Source: Actinoplanes aureus (GTDB lineage Bacteria > Actinomycetota > Actinomycetes > Mycobacteriales > Micromonosporaceae). Taken from it: a stretch of 64,000 nucleotides of DNA. Shown piece after piece: positions 24,272 through 33,274 of this stretch. The position numbers and the translations under genes are program-made. Each line of letters begins with the position of its first letter. The first letter of the stretch is position 1. The stretch is taken from assembly GCF_015704865.1 (NCBI RefSeq), contig NZ_JADQTO010000001.1, forward strand, positions 372,001 to 436,000, written 5' to 3'. The notes beneath the pieces are model-generated. The model ran no database searches, had not been told where the DNA came from, and saw only the letters and a list, made by a program, of their open reading frames with translations.

Positions 24272-24904
24272 TCGGACATCGTCACCGCTTCCGCGCCGTG
24301 CGCGGCCACCCCGGCGCCGACGCCGACCTCGACCACGCCGGCGACCAGCGGCGAGATGCTCGGCGGCGACCCGCGCAAGGACAGCATCTACTTCGTCCTG
24401 ACCGCCCGCTTCAACGACGGGGACGGCGGCAACAACCGGGGCGGCAACCAGCACGTCAAATCGGGTAACAAGGCCAACGAGGACCCGATGTTCCGCGGCG
24501 ACTTCAAGGGGCTGGTCGACAAGCTCGACTACATCAAGGCGCTCGGCTTCTCCGCCGTCTGGATCACCCCGGTGGTGCTGAACCGGTCCGACTACGACTA
24601 CCACGGCTACCACGGGTGGGACTTCTACGAGGTGGACCCGCGGCTGGAGTCGAACGGTGCCTCGTACCAGGATCTGATCGACTCGGCGCACGCCAAGGGG
24701 CTCAAGATCTACCAGGACGTGGTCTTCAACCACACGTCGCGCTGGGGCGCGAACGGGCTGTTCACCCCCACCGTGTACGGCGTCCGCGACAGCCAGTGGA
24801 GCTGGTACTACAGCGAGAAGGTGGCCGGCAAGAAGTACAGCCCCATGGAGGAGCGCAACCCGGCTTCCGGCAAGGTCGGTACGGACACCGCCTATCTGAA
24901 GTAG
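24272..24904 (+). pseudogene. truncated GH13 alpha-amylase remnant
   Basis: From position 24272 the frame encodes an Ala/Pro/Thr linker like the end of a secretion signal region, then about 180 residues that closely fit the N-terminal half of a secreted GH13 amylase: YFVLTARFNDGDG, KALGFSAVWITPV, YHGYHGWDFYEVDP and IYQDVVFNHTS (region I). It stops at 24904, before regions II-IV, so the catalytic Asp and Glu residues are absent. There is no signal peptide: the frame begins directly after the TetR TAG stop. An ATG occurs at 24356. It is best read as the leftover of a deleted amylase gene, with the original terminator behind it. Confidence 0.75.
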
Positions 24905-24913
24905 CGCCGTGTC

Positions 24914-24942
24914 GGCGCGGGCGGCGACGAGCCGCCCGCGCC
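24914..24942. terminator. strong terminator hairpin after the amylase remnant
   Basis: GGCGCGGGCGGC (24914-24925) and GCCGCCCGCGCC (24931-24942) form a perfect 12-bp stem around the loop GACGA. It begins 9 bases after the stop codon. A short T-run follows at 24947-24949. Confidence 0.8.
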
Positions 24943-24947
24943 GCACT

Positions 24948-24963
24948 TTGGCACTAGCGCCAA
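24948..24963. promoter_or_regulatory. palindrome before the membrane protein/regulator operon
   Basis: TTGGC-N6-GCCAA is a symmetrical site 27 bases upstream of the membrane protein start. TTATGG (24972-24977) could be the -10 box. The operon encodes a winged-helix regulator, so autoregulation through this site is plausible but unproven. Confidence 0.45.
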
Positions 24964-24989
24964 TCGGTTTGTTATGGAAACCTGTTGGC

Positions 24990-25670
24990 ATGACAACAGA
25001 TTCGGTGCCCGCCGGCGCTGACCCCCGGCGACTGCTGTCCGACGTGCGTGCCCTCGCCCACCGAGTGCGGCTCGACCAGCGACTGACCTGGGTCGCGCTG
25101 CTGGTGCTGGCCGTGGCGACGTTCGTGGCGATCCCGTTCGACTACGTCGGCATGGACGTCCGTTGCGTGAACGGCGGCTCCGAGTGCCAGTTCTCGCGCG
25201 ACGGCGTTCTCTACTACTGGCCGGCGGCGCTGCTCATCGCATACACGGCCATCGCCTTCTGCTATGTGCGTGCCGCCCGGGCGCGGGGCCTGGGCGCCCG
25301 CGTGCTGCCGTACGCGTTGACCGGCGCCGCCCTGGCCGTCGTGTTCACCACGGTGTGGCTGCTGGCGCGCGTCTACCTGGCCGACCCGCCGACCGAGCCG
25401 TTCCCGGGGTGGGTGATGGTGCTGGACCGCCTGGTCGCACCGGCGGGCACGATCGGTGTCGCGCTGCTGGTGCTGGCCCGGCTGGAACGCAACGTCGCGC
25501 TGCTGGTGTTCACCCTCGGATACCTGGCGGTGGTGCTCGTGCCGATCGACTTCGGCTGGACGATCCACAGCAGCGTCCGGGCGGAGTTCATACCGCAGCA
25601 GGTCATCAACGGCGTCGTGCTGCTGCTCGGGGCGGCCGGTTTCGCGATCGCCCGCCGGCGGCAGCGATGA
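24990..25670 (+). CDS. six-TM membrane protein of unknown function
   Basis: A 226-residue integral membrane protein with six hydrophobic segments and a short external loop with two cysteines (VRCVNGGSECQF), which could form a disulphide. I recognise no transport or enzyme motif. ATG 24990 is chosen because the sequence before it overlaps the terminator and palindrome. Its stop overlaps the next start as ATGA, so it is co-translated with the winged-helix regulator, and it may be that regulator's main target or sensor. Confidence 0.8.
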   Translation: MTTDSVPAGADPRRLLSDVRALAHRVRLDQRLTWVALLVLAVATFVAIPFDYVGMDVRCVNGGSECQFSRDGVLYYWPAALLIAYTAIAFCYVRAARARGLGARVLPYALTGAALAVVFTTVWLLARVYLADPPTEPFPGWVMVLDRLVAPAGTIGVALLVLARLERNVALLVFTLGYLAVVLVPIDFGWTIHSSVRAEFIPQQVINGVVLLLGAAGFAIARRRQR

Positions 25671-26011
25671 CGGCACCGGACCCGTCGCCCGCCCACCCGG
25701 TCACCGGGCTGGACGACGTGGTGCACCAGCGGGTCCGGCTGGGCATCCTCACGATCACTCACGAGGCTCGCCGGGTCGAGTTCGGCTACCTGCGTACCCA
25801 GTTGCAGTTGACCGCCGGCAACCTCTCCCAGCACGTCACCGTGCTGGAGACGGCCGGTCTGGTCGAGGTCGAGAAGGGCTACGAGGGCAAACGCGGACGT
25901 ACGTGGATCACGCTCACCGCCGCCGGCGACCAGGCACTCGCCGAGGAGATCGGACGGCTGAAGCAGCTCATCGCACGGGTCGAGACCACCAGCACCCCGG
26001 AGGAACGATGA
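25667..26011 (+). CDS. winged-helix transcriptional regulator (HTH_34/MarR-like)
   Basis: A 114-residue DNA-binding protein. The segment RVRLGILTITHEARRVEF followed by QLQLTAGNLSQHVTVLETAG is a winged helix-turn-helix of the transcriptional regulator family that often pairs with small membrane proteins. The wing is KGYEGKRGRTWITLT. There is no obvious ligand domain. It is coupled by 4-bp overlaps to the genes on both sides, so it is the middle gene of a three-gene operon and probably autoregulates. Confidence 0.88.
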   Translation: MTAPDPSPAHPVTGLDDVVHQRVRLGILTITHEARRVEFGYLRTQLQLTAGNLSQHVTVLETAGLVEVEKGYEGKRGRTWITLTAAGDQALAEEIGRLKQLIARVETTSTPEER

Positions 26012-27174
26012 CCATCGCACTGACCCGCCGGCATCTTCTGGCAGCCACGCTCGCGACGGGGGTCGCCGTGCCGCTCGGCGCCGGCCGCGGGTCGGCCGCA
26101 CCGCCACGGCTCACCCTTCCCGCGCCCACCGGGCCGCACCGTGTCGGGACGGTGTCGCTGCACCTCGTCGACCGGTCACGGCCGGACAAGATCGCCGGTC
26201 CGGGACGTCCCCTCGAACTGATGGCCGGTGTCTGGTATCCCGCTGCCCGCGACGCCCGGCGTCGTCCGGTCGCGCCGTGGATGCCGGTCGCCTCGTGGCG
26301 TGCGCTTCTCGAGTCCGTCGGCTTCGACCCCGACGCCGCGTCGGCGCCGCTCACCGCCGGCCACCAGGGCGCTCCGGTACTCCGGCGGGCCGGCCGGCTC
26401 CCGGTGATCATGTACTCGCACGGCAACAACACCTGCCGGGCCGAGACCACCATCGTGGTCCAGGAGCTGGCCAGCCACGGCTACGTCGTGGTCAACGTGG
26501 ATTCGACGTACGACGGGTTCAGCGAATTTCCGGACGGCCGGCTCGCGGTCTCCGCCGACGATCTGCCGTTCACGCCGTGGGACCACGCCCACGACGTACG
26601 GTTCGTTCTCGACCGCCTCGAGGACGTCGCCGCCGGCCGCAACCCCGATGCCGGGCGGCGTGCACTGCCGGCCGGGCTGGGCGCCGCGCTCGACCTGCGC
26701 CGGGTCGGCATGTTCGGCTGGTCCAAGGGTGCGACCGCGACCGCCCTCGTCATGAACGAGGACCGGCGCGTCCGGGCCGGGATCGGCTTCGACGGCGAGA
26801 TGCAGTCGCAACCACCGGTCGCCGGCCTGGACCGGCCGTTCATGCTGATGACCGCGGAGTTCACCCGCGCCTCCGAGCCGAGCGTCGAGGAGTTCTGGTC
26901 GCTGCTGCGCGGGTGGCGGCTCAACGTGCATGCCGTCGGTGCGGCCCACGGCTCGTACAACGACCAGCAGTGGCTGGTCCCCCAGCTGGCGGCACTGACC
27001 GGCATGAGCGACGAGGACCTGGCCTCCTGGATCGGCACCCTCGACCCGACCCGGGCGGTACGCGTCCAGCAGGCCTATCCGCTCGCCTTCTTCAACCTGC
27101 ACCTACGCCGCCAACGTCAGCGCCTGCTCGAAGGCCCCCATCCCGCCTTCCCGGAAATCCGGCTGATCCCCTGA
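26008..27174 (+). CDS. Tat-exported alpha/beta hydrolase, PAF-acetylhydrolase/lipase-like
   Basis: A 388-residue secreted hydrolase. The N-terminus has a twin-arginine signal (TRRHLLAATLATG) ending near GRGSAA. The oxyanion segment is YSHGNN, the nucleophile serine lies in GWSKG (a GxSxG), the acid is probably in GFDGE, and the histidine in AAHGSY. This fits the platelet-activating-factor acetylhydrolase/chlorophyllase-like group of actinomycete esterases. Its ATG overlaps the regulator stop as ATGA. The substrate is unknown; lipid or polyester hydrolysis is likely. It is convergent with the LLM gene, and a short palindrome, AGCCCGCGGGCT, separates them. Confidence 0.88.
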   Translation: MTIALTRRHLLAATLATGVAVPLGAGRGSAAPPRLTLPAPTGPHRVGTVSLHLVDRSRPDKIAGPGRPLELMAGVWYPAARDARRRPVAPWMPVASWRALLESVGFDPDAASAPLTAGHQGAPVLRRAGRLPVIMYSHGNNTCRAETTIVVQELASHGYVVVNVDSTYDGFSEFPDGRLAVSADDLPFTPWDHAHDVRFVLDRLEDVAAGRNPDAGRRALPAGLGAALDLRRVGMFGWSKGATATALVMNEDRRVRAGIGFDGEMQSQPPVAGLDRPFMLMTAEFTRASEPSVEEFWSLLRGWRLNVHAVGAAHGSYNDQQWLVPQLAALTGMSDEDLASWIGTLDPTRAVRVQQAYPLAFFNLHLRRQRQRLLEGPHPAFPEIRLIP

Positions 27175-27191
27175 CCCACCAGCCCGCGGGC

Positions 27192-28508
27192 TCATCGACC
27201 GTCTGGGAACGGCAGCTCCAGATGCTCTCGCAACGTGGTGCCGCGGTACGCGGTGGGCAGGTAGCCCCAGTCGCGCAGGATCGGGAGCACCTCGTCGAAC
27301 AGCAGCGGGCCGTCGACCCGGTGTGACGGGCAGATGAGCATGAAACCGTCGGCCGCCTCCGCTTCGAAGTACTCGACCATCTGGCGGGCCGTCGACTCCG
27401 GGTCGCCCACCAGCACCTGCAGGCCCGCCGCGGTGGCCTCGATCTCGACCAGGTCCTGCAGCGTCCGGCCCTCCTCGATCAGCCGTCGGTAGAGATCGAA
27501 GCGGCCCTTCCGGCGGTTCACGGCCGTCGGGCCCGGCAGGATGCTCACCGGCAGCGTCTCGTCCATGCCGTACTCGGACAGGTCCACCCCGCCGAGCTGA
27601 AAGCCCACCAACTGCCGGGCGAACTGCGGATTGAGCAGCCGGGCCAGATATCGCCGCCGCTCGTGAGCCGCCTCGGTGGTGGCTGCCAGGATCGGGCTGA
27701 CGCCCAGAAGCACCTTGATCGAGTCCGGGTCGCGCCCGGCAGCGACCGCACCCGACTTGATCCTGTCGTAGTACTCCTTCGCCGCGGCCATGCCCTGCTG
27801 GGCGGAGAAGACGACCTCGCAGTGCCGGGCGGCGAAGTTGATGCCGTCCGTTGAGGTGCCGGCCTGGACGAACACCGGATAGGACTGCGGCGGCCGAGGG
27901 ATGTTCAGCGGCCCCTTGACGGTGAAGTACTCGCCGGAGAAGTTGATCGGCTGCACCTTCTGCGCGGCGGCGAACGTACCGGTCTGCTTGTCGAGGACCA
28001 GCGCGTCCGGAGCCCAGCTGTGCCACAACGCCTTGGCCACCTCGACGAACTCGGCGGCGCGCGCGTACCGGACGTCATGCGCGGGCAGCGGGTCGGTGCC
28101 GAAGTTCTCTTCGCCGAAGGCGGAGGTGACGACGTTCCAGCCGGCACGCCCACCGCTGAGATGGTCGAGGGACGCGAACTGCCGGGCCAGGTTGAACGGC
28201 TCGCTGAACGTGGTGCTCATCGAACCGACCAGGCCGATCGACTCGGTTCCGGCGCTGAGCGCGGACAACAGGGTCAACGGTTCGAGGTGCTGCGCCGGGG
28301 CGTACGCCTCGCGCCCCAGCATGGAGAGGTGGTCGGCGATGAAGACCGCGTCGATCATCGCCGCCTCCGCGCGCCGCGCCACCTCCAGGTGAAAGCGGAG
28401 GGAGTCGGCGTCCTCGATGCCGCTGTCCGGCTCCCGCCACGCACCGTGATGCTGTCCCACATTGCCGATCACCAGCATCGTCCGCATCTGCCGTCGATGA
28501 CGGTTCAT
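27192..28508 (-). CDS. LLM-class FMN-dependent monooxygenase (NtaA/SnaA/DszA family)
   Basis: A 438-residue bacterial-luciferase-like enzyme that uses FMNH2 and oxygen. The TIM-barrel family features are clear: ADHLSM, GLVGSMSTTFSEPFN, SGGRAGWNVVTS and VFVQAGTSTDG. This subgroup carries out N-, S- or C-hydroxylation or oxidative C-N/C-S cleavage with a separate reductase. The flavin reductase at 41055-41651 is the obvious donor of reduced flavin. ATG 28508 has GGAGGGGGA upstream. It is 22 bases downstream of the A-T-C synthetase, so it is a tailoring gene of the cluster. The exact reaction is not predictable. Confidence 0.88.
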   Translation of the reverse strand: MNRHRRQMRTMLVIGNVGQHHGAWREPDSGIEDADSLRFHLEVARRAEAAMIDAVFIADHLSMLGREAYAPAQHLEPLTLLSALSAGTESIGLVGSMSTTFSEPFNLARQFASLDHLSGGRAGWNVVTSAFGEENFGTDPLPAHDVRYARAAEFVEVAKALWHSWAPDALVLDKQTGTFAAAQKVQPINFSGEYFTVKGPLNIPRPPQSYPVFVQAGTSTDGINFAARHCEVVFSAQQGMAAAKEYYDRIKSGAVAAGRDPDSIKVLLGVSPILAATTEAAHERRRYLARLLNPQFARQLVGFQLGGVDLSEYGMDETLPVSILPGPTAVNRRKGRFDLYRRLIEEGRTLQDLVEIEATAAGLQVLVGDPESTARQMVEYFEAEAADGFMLICPSHRVDGPLLFDEVLPILRDWGYLPTAYRGTTLREHLELPFPDGR

Positions 28509-28530
28509 GATCTCCCCCTCCGGGCCGGCG

Positions 28531-31500
28531 TCAACTTCTCAGAGCTAGCAGCCAGAGCCGCGTCAGCGTGTTGATGTGCTCCCCGTCGACCGCGCCGGGG
28601 TCGTAGTCGATCCAGCCGGAGATCCGGTCGCCGCGGTCGTCGAGGTTGACCACCACGTCGAACCTGGTGGTCTCGACAACGCCGACATCCAGCACCAGCT
28701 CCGCGCGAGCGCCGTCCGGGAAGGTCCACTGCCGAGGCCCGGGCGGCTGCAGGACGAAGAGCATCTGGGCGAGCGGATGGTGGTCGACCGGCAGCTCGAC
28801 GCCGAGACCCCGCAGGATGTCCGGCAGGGGCGCGGTGCAGTGCCGGCGGGCCTCGGCCACGTCCCGCTGCACCTGCTCGACGTGGGCCGTGACGGTGTCC
28901 GCGCCGGTCGCGAGCGGCAGGACCAGAGTGTTGAGGTGGAGACCGACACACCCCGCGTCCTGCGCCGTGGCACGGGTGGACACCGCGACGGCGACACACA
29001 CCTCGTTCCCCTCGCCGCCGAAGAGACCGGCCCAGGCGGCCAGCAGCACCGCGTACGGCGTCGACCGCGCCTCCCAGGCCCGTTTCCGGACGGCGGCCAC
29101 GTCGTCCGCGTCCAGGGCGACCGGCATCCGCCGCAGCCCCGCCGACGGACCACGCGAGCGACCCCAGTCGACAGGTGGCCGGCCGGCCACCGGCGCGAGG
29201 CACTTCAGCCAGTACGTGAGATCGCGGTCGTGGACGTCGTCGCCCGCATGCAGGTGCCAGGGCTGGGGAGCGTCCGGCAGGCTCGCACCGCCGTACAGGG
29301 CGGCGAACTCGTCGAACAGCATCGGGATCGACCAGCCGTCGCAGTAGGCGTGATGCATCCGCAGCAGGATCCGGTGGTGCCGGTCGTCGAGCCGGACGAT
29401 GTCGGCCAGCGGTGTGGCGACCGACCCGAACTCGTACACCTCGGCTAGGCGCCGTTCGCGCAGCGTGGCGAGGTCGGCCGACGTGGTGTGCGCGACGACG
29501 GGCTGGGCGTCGGCGACGTACTCCTGCGTGATGTCCGGGCCGGTGAAGTCGAACCGGGTGCGCAGCGCGGCATGGCGACGGGCGAGCGCCCGGATCGCCG
29601 ACTCCGCGGCGGCCGGGTCGAACGGGCCGGTGATGTCCAGCTCGGCCAGCACCCAGTGGGTCGGGCCGCCCTGCCACATCTCGTCGATGAAAACCTGCCG
29701 CTGCATCGCGGTCACCGGCCGGGGGCCGACCGGGGCGTCGCCCGACAGAGACGCCACCGGCGGGCTGGACGCGACGATCGCGGCGAGGTGGTCGAGGGAG
29801 CCGGCGTCCAGCAGGCGGTCGACGGGAACGAGCACGCCGAACCGCTTGGCGATGCGCGCGGCGATCCGGGCCGCGGCGAGCGAGTCCACGCCGCCTGCCC
29901 GCAGGTCCTCGGCCCGCTCGTCGACCGAACCCAGTTCCGCGTGCCAGATCGCCGCGAGTTCGGTGACGTCGGCGGCGGATCCGGCCGAGCCGGCGCTGTC
30001 CGGCAGCGTGCCGGCGCTGTCCGGCACCGCGCCGGCTCTTTCCGGCGCGGCGCCGGCGAGCGTGTTCCGGTCGACCTTCCCGCTCGGTGTGAGGGGCAGC
30101 GCCGGCAGAGTGACTATCCGATGCGGCACGAGGTGGCTGGGAAGGGATCCGGCCAGCCGGCGGCGAAGGTCCGCGTCGTCCGCCGCGTCGAGATCGCCGG
30201 TGACGAACGCGACGAGCCGGGTCACGGCGTCCGTGCGGGAGGCGACGACGGCCGCTTCCCGCACGCCGGGAACGGCCAGCAGCTCCCGTTCCACCTCCGC
30301 CGGTTCGACGCGGATGCCGTTGATTTTGACCTGGTCGTCGTCGCGGCCCAGGTAGTACAACTGGCCGTCGCGCCGTTCGACGAGGTCGCCGGTGGCGTAC
30401 ATCCGGCCCGGCCCGCCCGGCTCGGCGCGGAACCGCTGCCGGGTGAGATCGGGCCGGCCGACATATCCGTGGGCCACCGCGACGCCGGCGACGTGCAGCT
30501 CGCCCGGCTCCCCGTCCGGGACCGGCCGGCCGCCGGCGTCCAGAACGTGCGCCCGGACGCCGTCGATCGGCGTTCCGATCGACGGCAGCAACGGCCAGTC
30601 AGCCGGATCCGCGGGCAGCAGGTACCGCGTGCAGACGTGCGTCTCGGTCGGCCCGTACTGGTTCACCAGCCGGCACCCGGGCAGTCCGGCGAACATCCGC
30701 TTGATCTCGTCGTCGCAGCGCAGCTGCTCGCCGGCGGTGATGACCTCGCGCAGCACCATCCGATCGGCCGGCCGCTCGGCGGCGAACAGAGCCATGGTCC
30801 GCAGCATGACGAACGGCAGGAACAGCCGGGCGACCCGCTCGTCGGCCAGCCGCCGCCAGAGCAGCACCGGATCGCGGCGCTCGGCGTCGTCCAGGCCGAG
30901 CAGCACGCCGCCGGCCGCCAGCGTCGCGAAGATCTCCTGGAAGGACACATCGAAGGAGATCGGCGCGAACTGAGTGGTGACCTCGCCCTCGGCCACCGTG
31001 GAGTCGGCCAGTTGCCACCGGACGAGGTTCGCGAGTGCGCCGTGCGTCTGCATCACGCCCTTCGGCGTGCCGGTCGAGCCGGAGGTGAACATGACGTAGG
31101 CGATGTCGTCGGCCGCGATCGGCGGGTCGTCCGGCGGGGCTGCCGCCGGACCACGGTCGTCGAGCGGAATGAACGGCCGCTCGCCGGCCAGCGCCCCGGC
31201 CACCTCCCGATGCCCGATGAGCACCGCCACACTCGCTCGATCGAGCATGAACGCCAGGCGCTGCGGGGGATAGCCGGCGTCCAGCGGCAGGTACGCACAG
31301 CCGGCGCGCAGAATGCCGAGGACGCCGACGACGAGATCGGCGGAGCGCAGCGCGCAGATGCCCACCACGTCACGGTGGCGGGCGCCTCGGTCCCGCAGCC
31401 GTGCGGCGATCACGCCGGCCCGGCGCCACAGGTCGCCGTAGGTCAGGGACTCGGCGCGCCAGCGCACGGCCGGCCGGTCGGGGCCCCGCTCCACCTGGGC

Positions 31501-31548
31501 GCGAACCAGGCCGACGACGTCCTGCGCCGGGCCGCGATCCTGCCGCAT
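28531..31548 (-). CDS. non-ribosomal peptide synthetase, A-T-C
   Basis: A 1005-residue synthetase. The adenylation domain (about 15-510) has FTSGSTGTPKG, QYGPTE and TPSGK. The carrier domain (about 535-605) has GGVDSL with the phosphopantetheine serine. The condensation domain (about 625-1000) has an intact HHAYCDG. Read by eye, the specificity code is DVQFIAQVCK, close to the proline code DVQFIAHVVK, so proline or a cyclic relative is the best guess. The A-T start without an upstream C fits a loading module or a module acting with a free C. ATG 31548 follows GGGGGAG. A linker with repeated VPDSAG/LPDSAG units separates A and T. Confidence 0.93.
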   Translation of the reverse strand: MRQDRGPAQDVVGLVRAQVERGPDRPAVRWRAESLTYGDLWRRAGVIAARLRDRGARHRDVVGICALRSADLVVGVLGILRAGCAYLPLDAGYPPQRLAFMLDRASVAVLIGHREVAGALAGERPFIPLDDRGPAAAPPDDPPIAADDIAYVMFTSGSTGTPKGVMQTHGALANLVRWQLADSTVAEGEVTTQFAPISFDVSFQEIFATLAAGGVLLGLDDAERRDPVLLWRRLADERVARLFLPFVMLRTMALFAAERPADRMVLREVITAGEQLRCDDEIKRMFAGLPGCRLVNQYGPTETHVCTRYLLPADPADWPLLPSIGTPIDGVRAHVLDAGGRPVPDGEPGELHVAGVAVAHGYVGRPDLTRQRFRAEPGGPGRMYATGDLVERRDGQLYYLGRDDDQVKINGIRVEPAEVERELLAVPGVREAAVVASRTDAVTRLVAFVTGDLDAADDADLRRRLAGSLPSHLVPHRIVTLPALPLTPSGKVDRNTLAGAAPERAGAVPDSAGTLPDSAGSAGSAADVTELAAIWHAELGSVDERAEDLRAGGVDSLAAARIAARIAKRFGVLVPVDRLLDAGSLDHLAAIVASSPPVASLSGDAPVGPRPVTAMQRQVFIDEMWQGGPTHWVLAELDITGPFDPAAAESAIRALARRHAALRTRFDFTGPDITQEYVADAQPVVAHTTSADLATLRERRLAEVYEFGSVATPLADIVRLDDRHHRILLRMHHAYCDGWSIPMLFDEFAALYGGASLPDAPQPWHLHAGDDVHDRDLTYWLKCLAPVAGRPPVDWGRSRGPSAGLRRMPVALDADDVAAVRKRAWEARSTPYAVLLAAWAGLFGGEGNEVCVAVAVSTRATAQDAGCVGLHLNTLVLPLATGADTVTAHVEQVQRDVAEARRHCTAPLPDILRGLGVELPVDHHPLAQMLFVLQPPGPRQWTFPDGARAELVLDVGVVETTRFDVVVNLDDRGDRISGWIDYDPGAVDGEHINTLTRLWLLALRS

Positions 31549-31919
31549 ATTCACTCCCCCATGACGTGCCGGCCGGCACGGCGAATCCTCAATCGAGAAA
31601 GGCGATGACGCACCGGGCACTTGAGAATAGTGACGCGAGGGTATTGATCCGCTGCTATCTAGCGGAATTTACCAGACGCCAATTCCCGGCCACAACCACA
31701 TGAGCGCCGTAATGTGCGACGCCCCGGACCCGTACGACCGCTTCTTGACGCATGGTTGCCGATGCCGGAAGCTGTTTGAGCGAAGTGGACAGAGGCCCAT
31801 TTGACGTTTTATGGCGCACCGGCCATGCATTCCCTATCCGAATTACGACATCGCCCTACCGGCCGTGGCGTCCGGGCCGGCGACGTCATTCCGGACCGAC
31901 CATCAGCGGGGGTCATGAA
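31549..31919. other. divergent intergenic region with promoters for NRPS and exporter
   Basis: These 371 bases separate the divergent A-T-C synthetase and MFS genes and are noticeably richer in A+T around 31600-31700. A small inverted pair, CCGCT and AGCGG, flanks GCTATCT there, next to a TTGATC that could be a -35 box. I see no gene in it. It probably holds back-to-back promoters. Confidence 0.5.
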
Positions 31920-33224
31920 GTGTTTCGTCGAGCCGGCCGGCTCACCGTGGTGAACCAGTTGTCCCGGCTCCGCGCCGAGCTGCGCCCGCCGGAGGATCAC
32001 CGCCAGCGACTGCTGGCGATGTCGACGCTGGTGAACACCATCGGTACCGGGATGTTCCTGTCCGCGGGCACGATCTTCCTCATCAGATCCGTCGGCCTGA
32101 GCCCGGCCGCCGCCGGCGTCGGCCTCACCGTCGGATCGCTGATCGGGTTCGGCGCCGGGGTCCTGATCGGTGACCAGGCCGACCGCCGCGGCGCGCGACA
32201 GGTCATGATCGCCGCCATGCTGCTGGAGGCCGCGGCGAGCGCGAGCCTGCTGCTGGTGCACAGTCTGTGGCCGTTGCTCGTGGTGGCCGCGCTGGCCGCC
32301 GTCGGCCGCGCGGGCACCAACAGCGCCCGTGGCGCGGTGATCGGCGTGCTCGCCGAGCCGGGCAAGGGCGCGGTGTTGCGCACCTACCTCCGGGCGGTGA
32401 CCAACGTCGGGCTCGCGATCGGGATGCTCGCCTCCGCGGTCGTCCTGGCCGTCGACAACCGCGCGGCCTACGTGATCATGATCTTGACCGACACGACCAC
32501 GTTCCTGGTCGCCGCCGCCATTCTCGCGCGGCTGCCGCATCTCGTCCCGACCCGCACGGCACCGGAGAGCGGTCGCGGCTCGACGTCCCCGCGCTGGCTG
32601 GCCCTGCGCGACGGGCACTACCTGGCGCTGACCGCCGCGACGTCGATCGCCAGCCTGCAGTACTGGATCCTCCTGCAAGCGCTCCCCCTGTGGATCGTCC
32701 TCCGCACCGAGGCGCCACGGTGGATGGTGGCGCTGCTGCTCTTCCTCGCGGCGGTGACCGTCGCCCTCACCCAGATCCCGGCGACCAGGTCGATCAACGG
32801 CCCCCGCCCGGCGGCCCGGCTCCTGGCGCGTTCCGGCCCGGTCTTCCTGGTGGCGTGGATCCTCATGGCCGCCGCGTCCGGCCCGTCCGCGGGGATCGCC
32901 GTGGCGCTGCTGCTGGCCGGCGTCCTGGTCCACTCGCTGGCCGAGGTGTGGCAGGTCGCCGGCACGTTCGAGCTCTCCTTCGCGCTGGCCCGGCCCGAGG
33001 CTCAGGGTCAGTACCAGGGCGTCATCGGCCTCGGGCAGGGTTTCGTCGAGGCGCTGGCGCCAGTGATCGTCATCGCGCTGTGCATCAACGTGGGTGCGTT
33101 CGGCTGGATCGCTCTCGGCCTGCTCGTCACGGCGGCGAGCTTCGCCGGTGCGATCGTCGAGCGCCGCTGGGCCCGCTCGCACGCCCGGGCGGGGAACGAG
33201 CCGATCGGCGACACCGTCGGGTGA
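31920..33224 (+). CDS. MFS transporter, probable exporter of the cluster product
   Basis: A 434-residue major facilitator with about 12 hydrophobic segments. The loop after the second segment carries GDQADRRGAR, the motif A position. GTG 31920 is chosen, with GGGGG eight bases upstream; an earlier start at 31752 would add 56 residues of non-membrane, arginine-rich sequence. It lies within the NRPS cluster on the opposite strand from the synthetases, so export of or resistance to the peptide is likely. Confidence 0.85.
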   Translation: MFRRAGRLTVVNQLSRLRAELRPPEDHRQRLLAMSTLVNTIGTGMFLSAGTIFLIRSVGLSPAAAGVGLTVGSLIGFGAGVLIGDQADRRGARQVMIAAMLLEAAASASLLLVHSLWPLLVVAALAAVGRAGTNSARGAVIGVLAEPGKGAVLRTYLRAVTNVGLAIGMLASAVVLAVDNRAAYVIMILTDTTTFLVAAAILARLPHLVPTRTAPESGRGSTSPRWLALRDGHYLALTAATSIASLQYWILLQALPLWIVLRTEAPRWMVALLLFLAAVTVALTQIPATRSINGPRPAARLLARSGPVFLVAWILMAAASGPSAGIAVALLLAGVLVHSLAEVWQVAGTFELSFALARPEAQGQYQGVIGLGQGFVEALAPVIVIALCINVGAFGWIALGLLVTAASFAGAIVERRWARSHARAGNEPIGDTVG

Positions 33225-33227
33225 CGG

Positions 33228-33245
33228 CCGTGCCGGCCGGCACCC
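33228..33245. terminator. possible bidirectional terminator
   Basis: GTGCCGGCCGGCAC (33230-33243) is a perfect palindrome, just after the MFS stop and before the convergent antiporter stop. It lacks T-runs, so this is a weak call. Confidence 0.35.
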
Positions 33246-33274
33246 GGGGTGCGCGGGCCCGTGGCGGTCACCGG

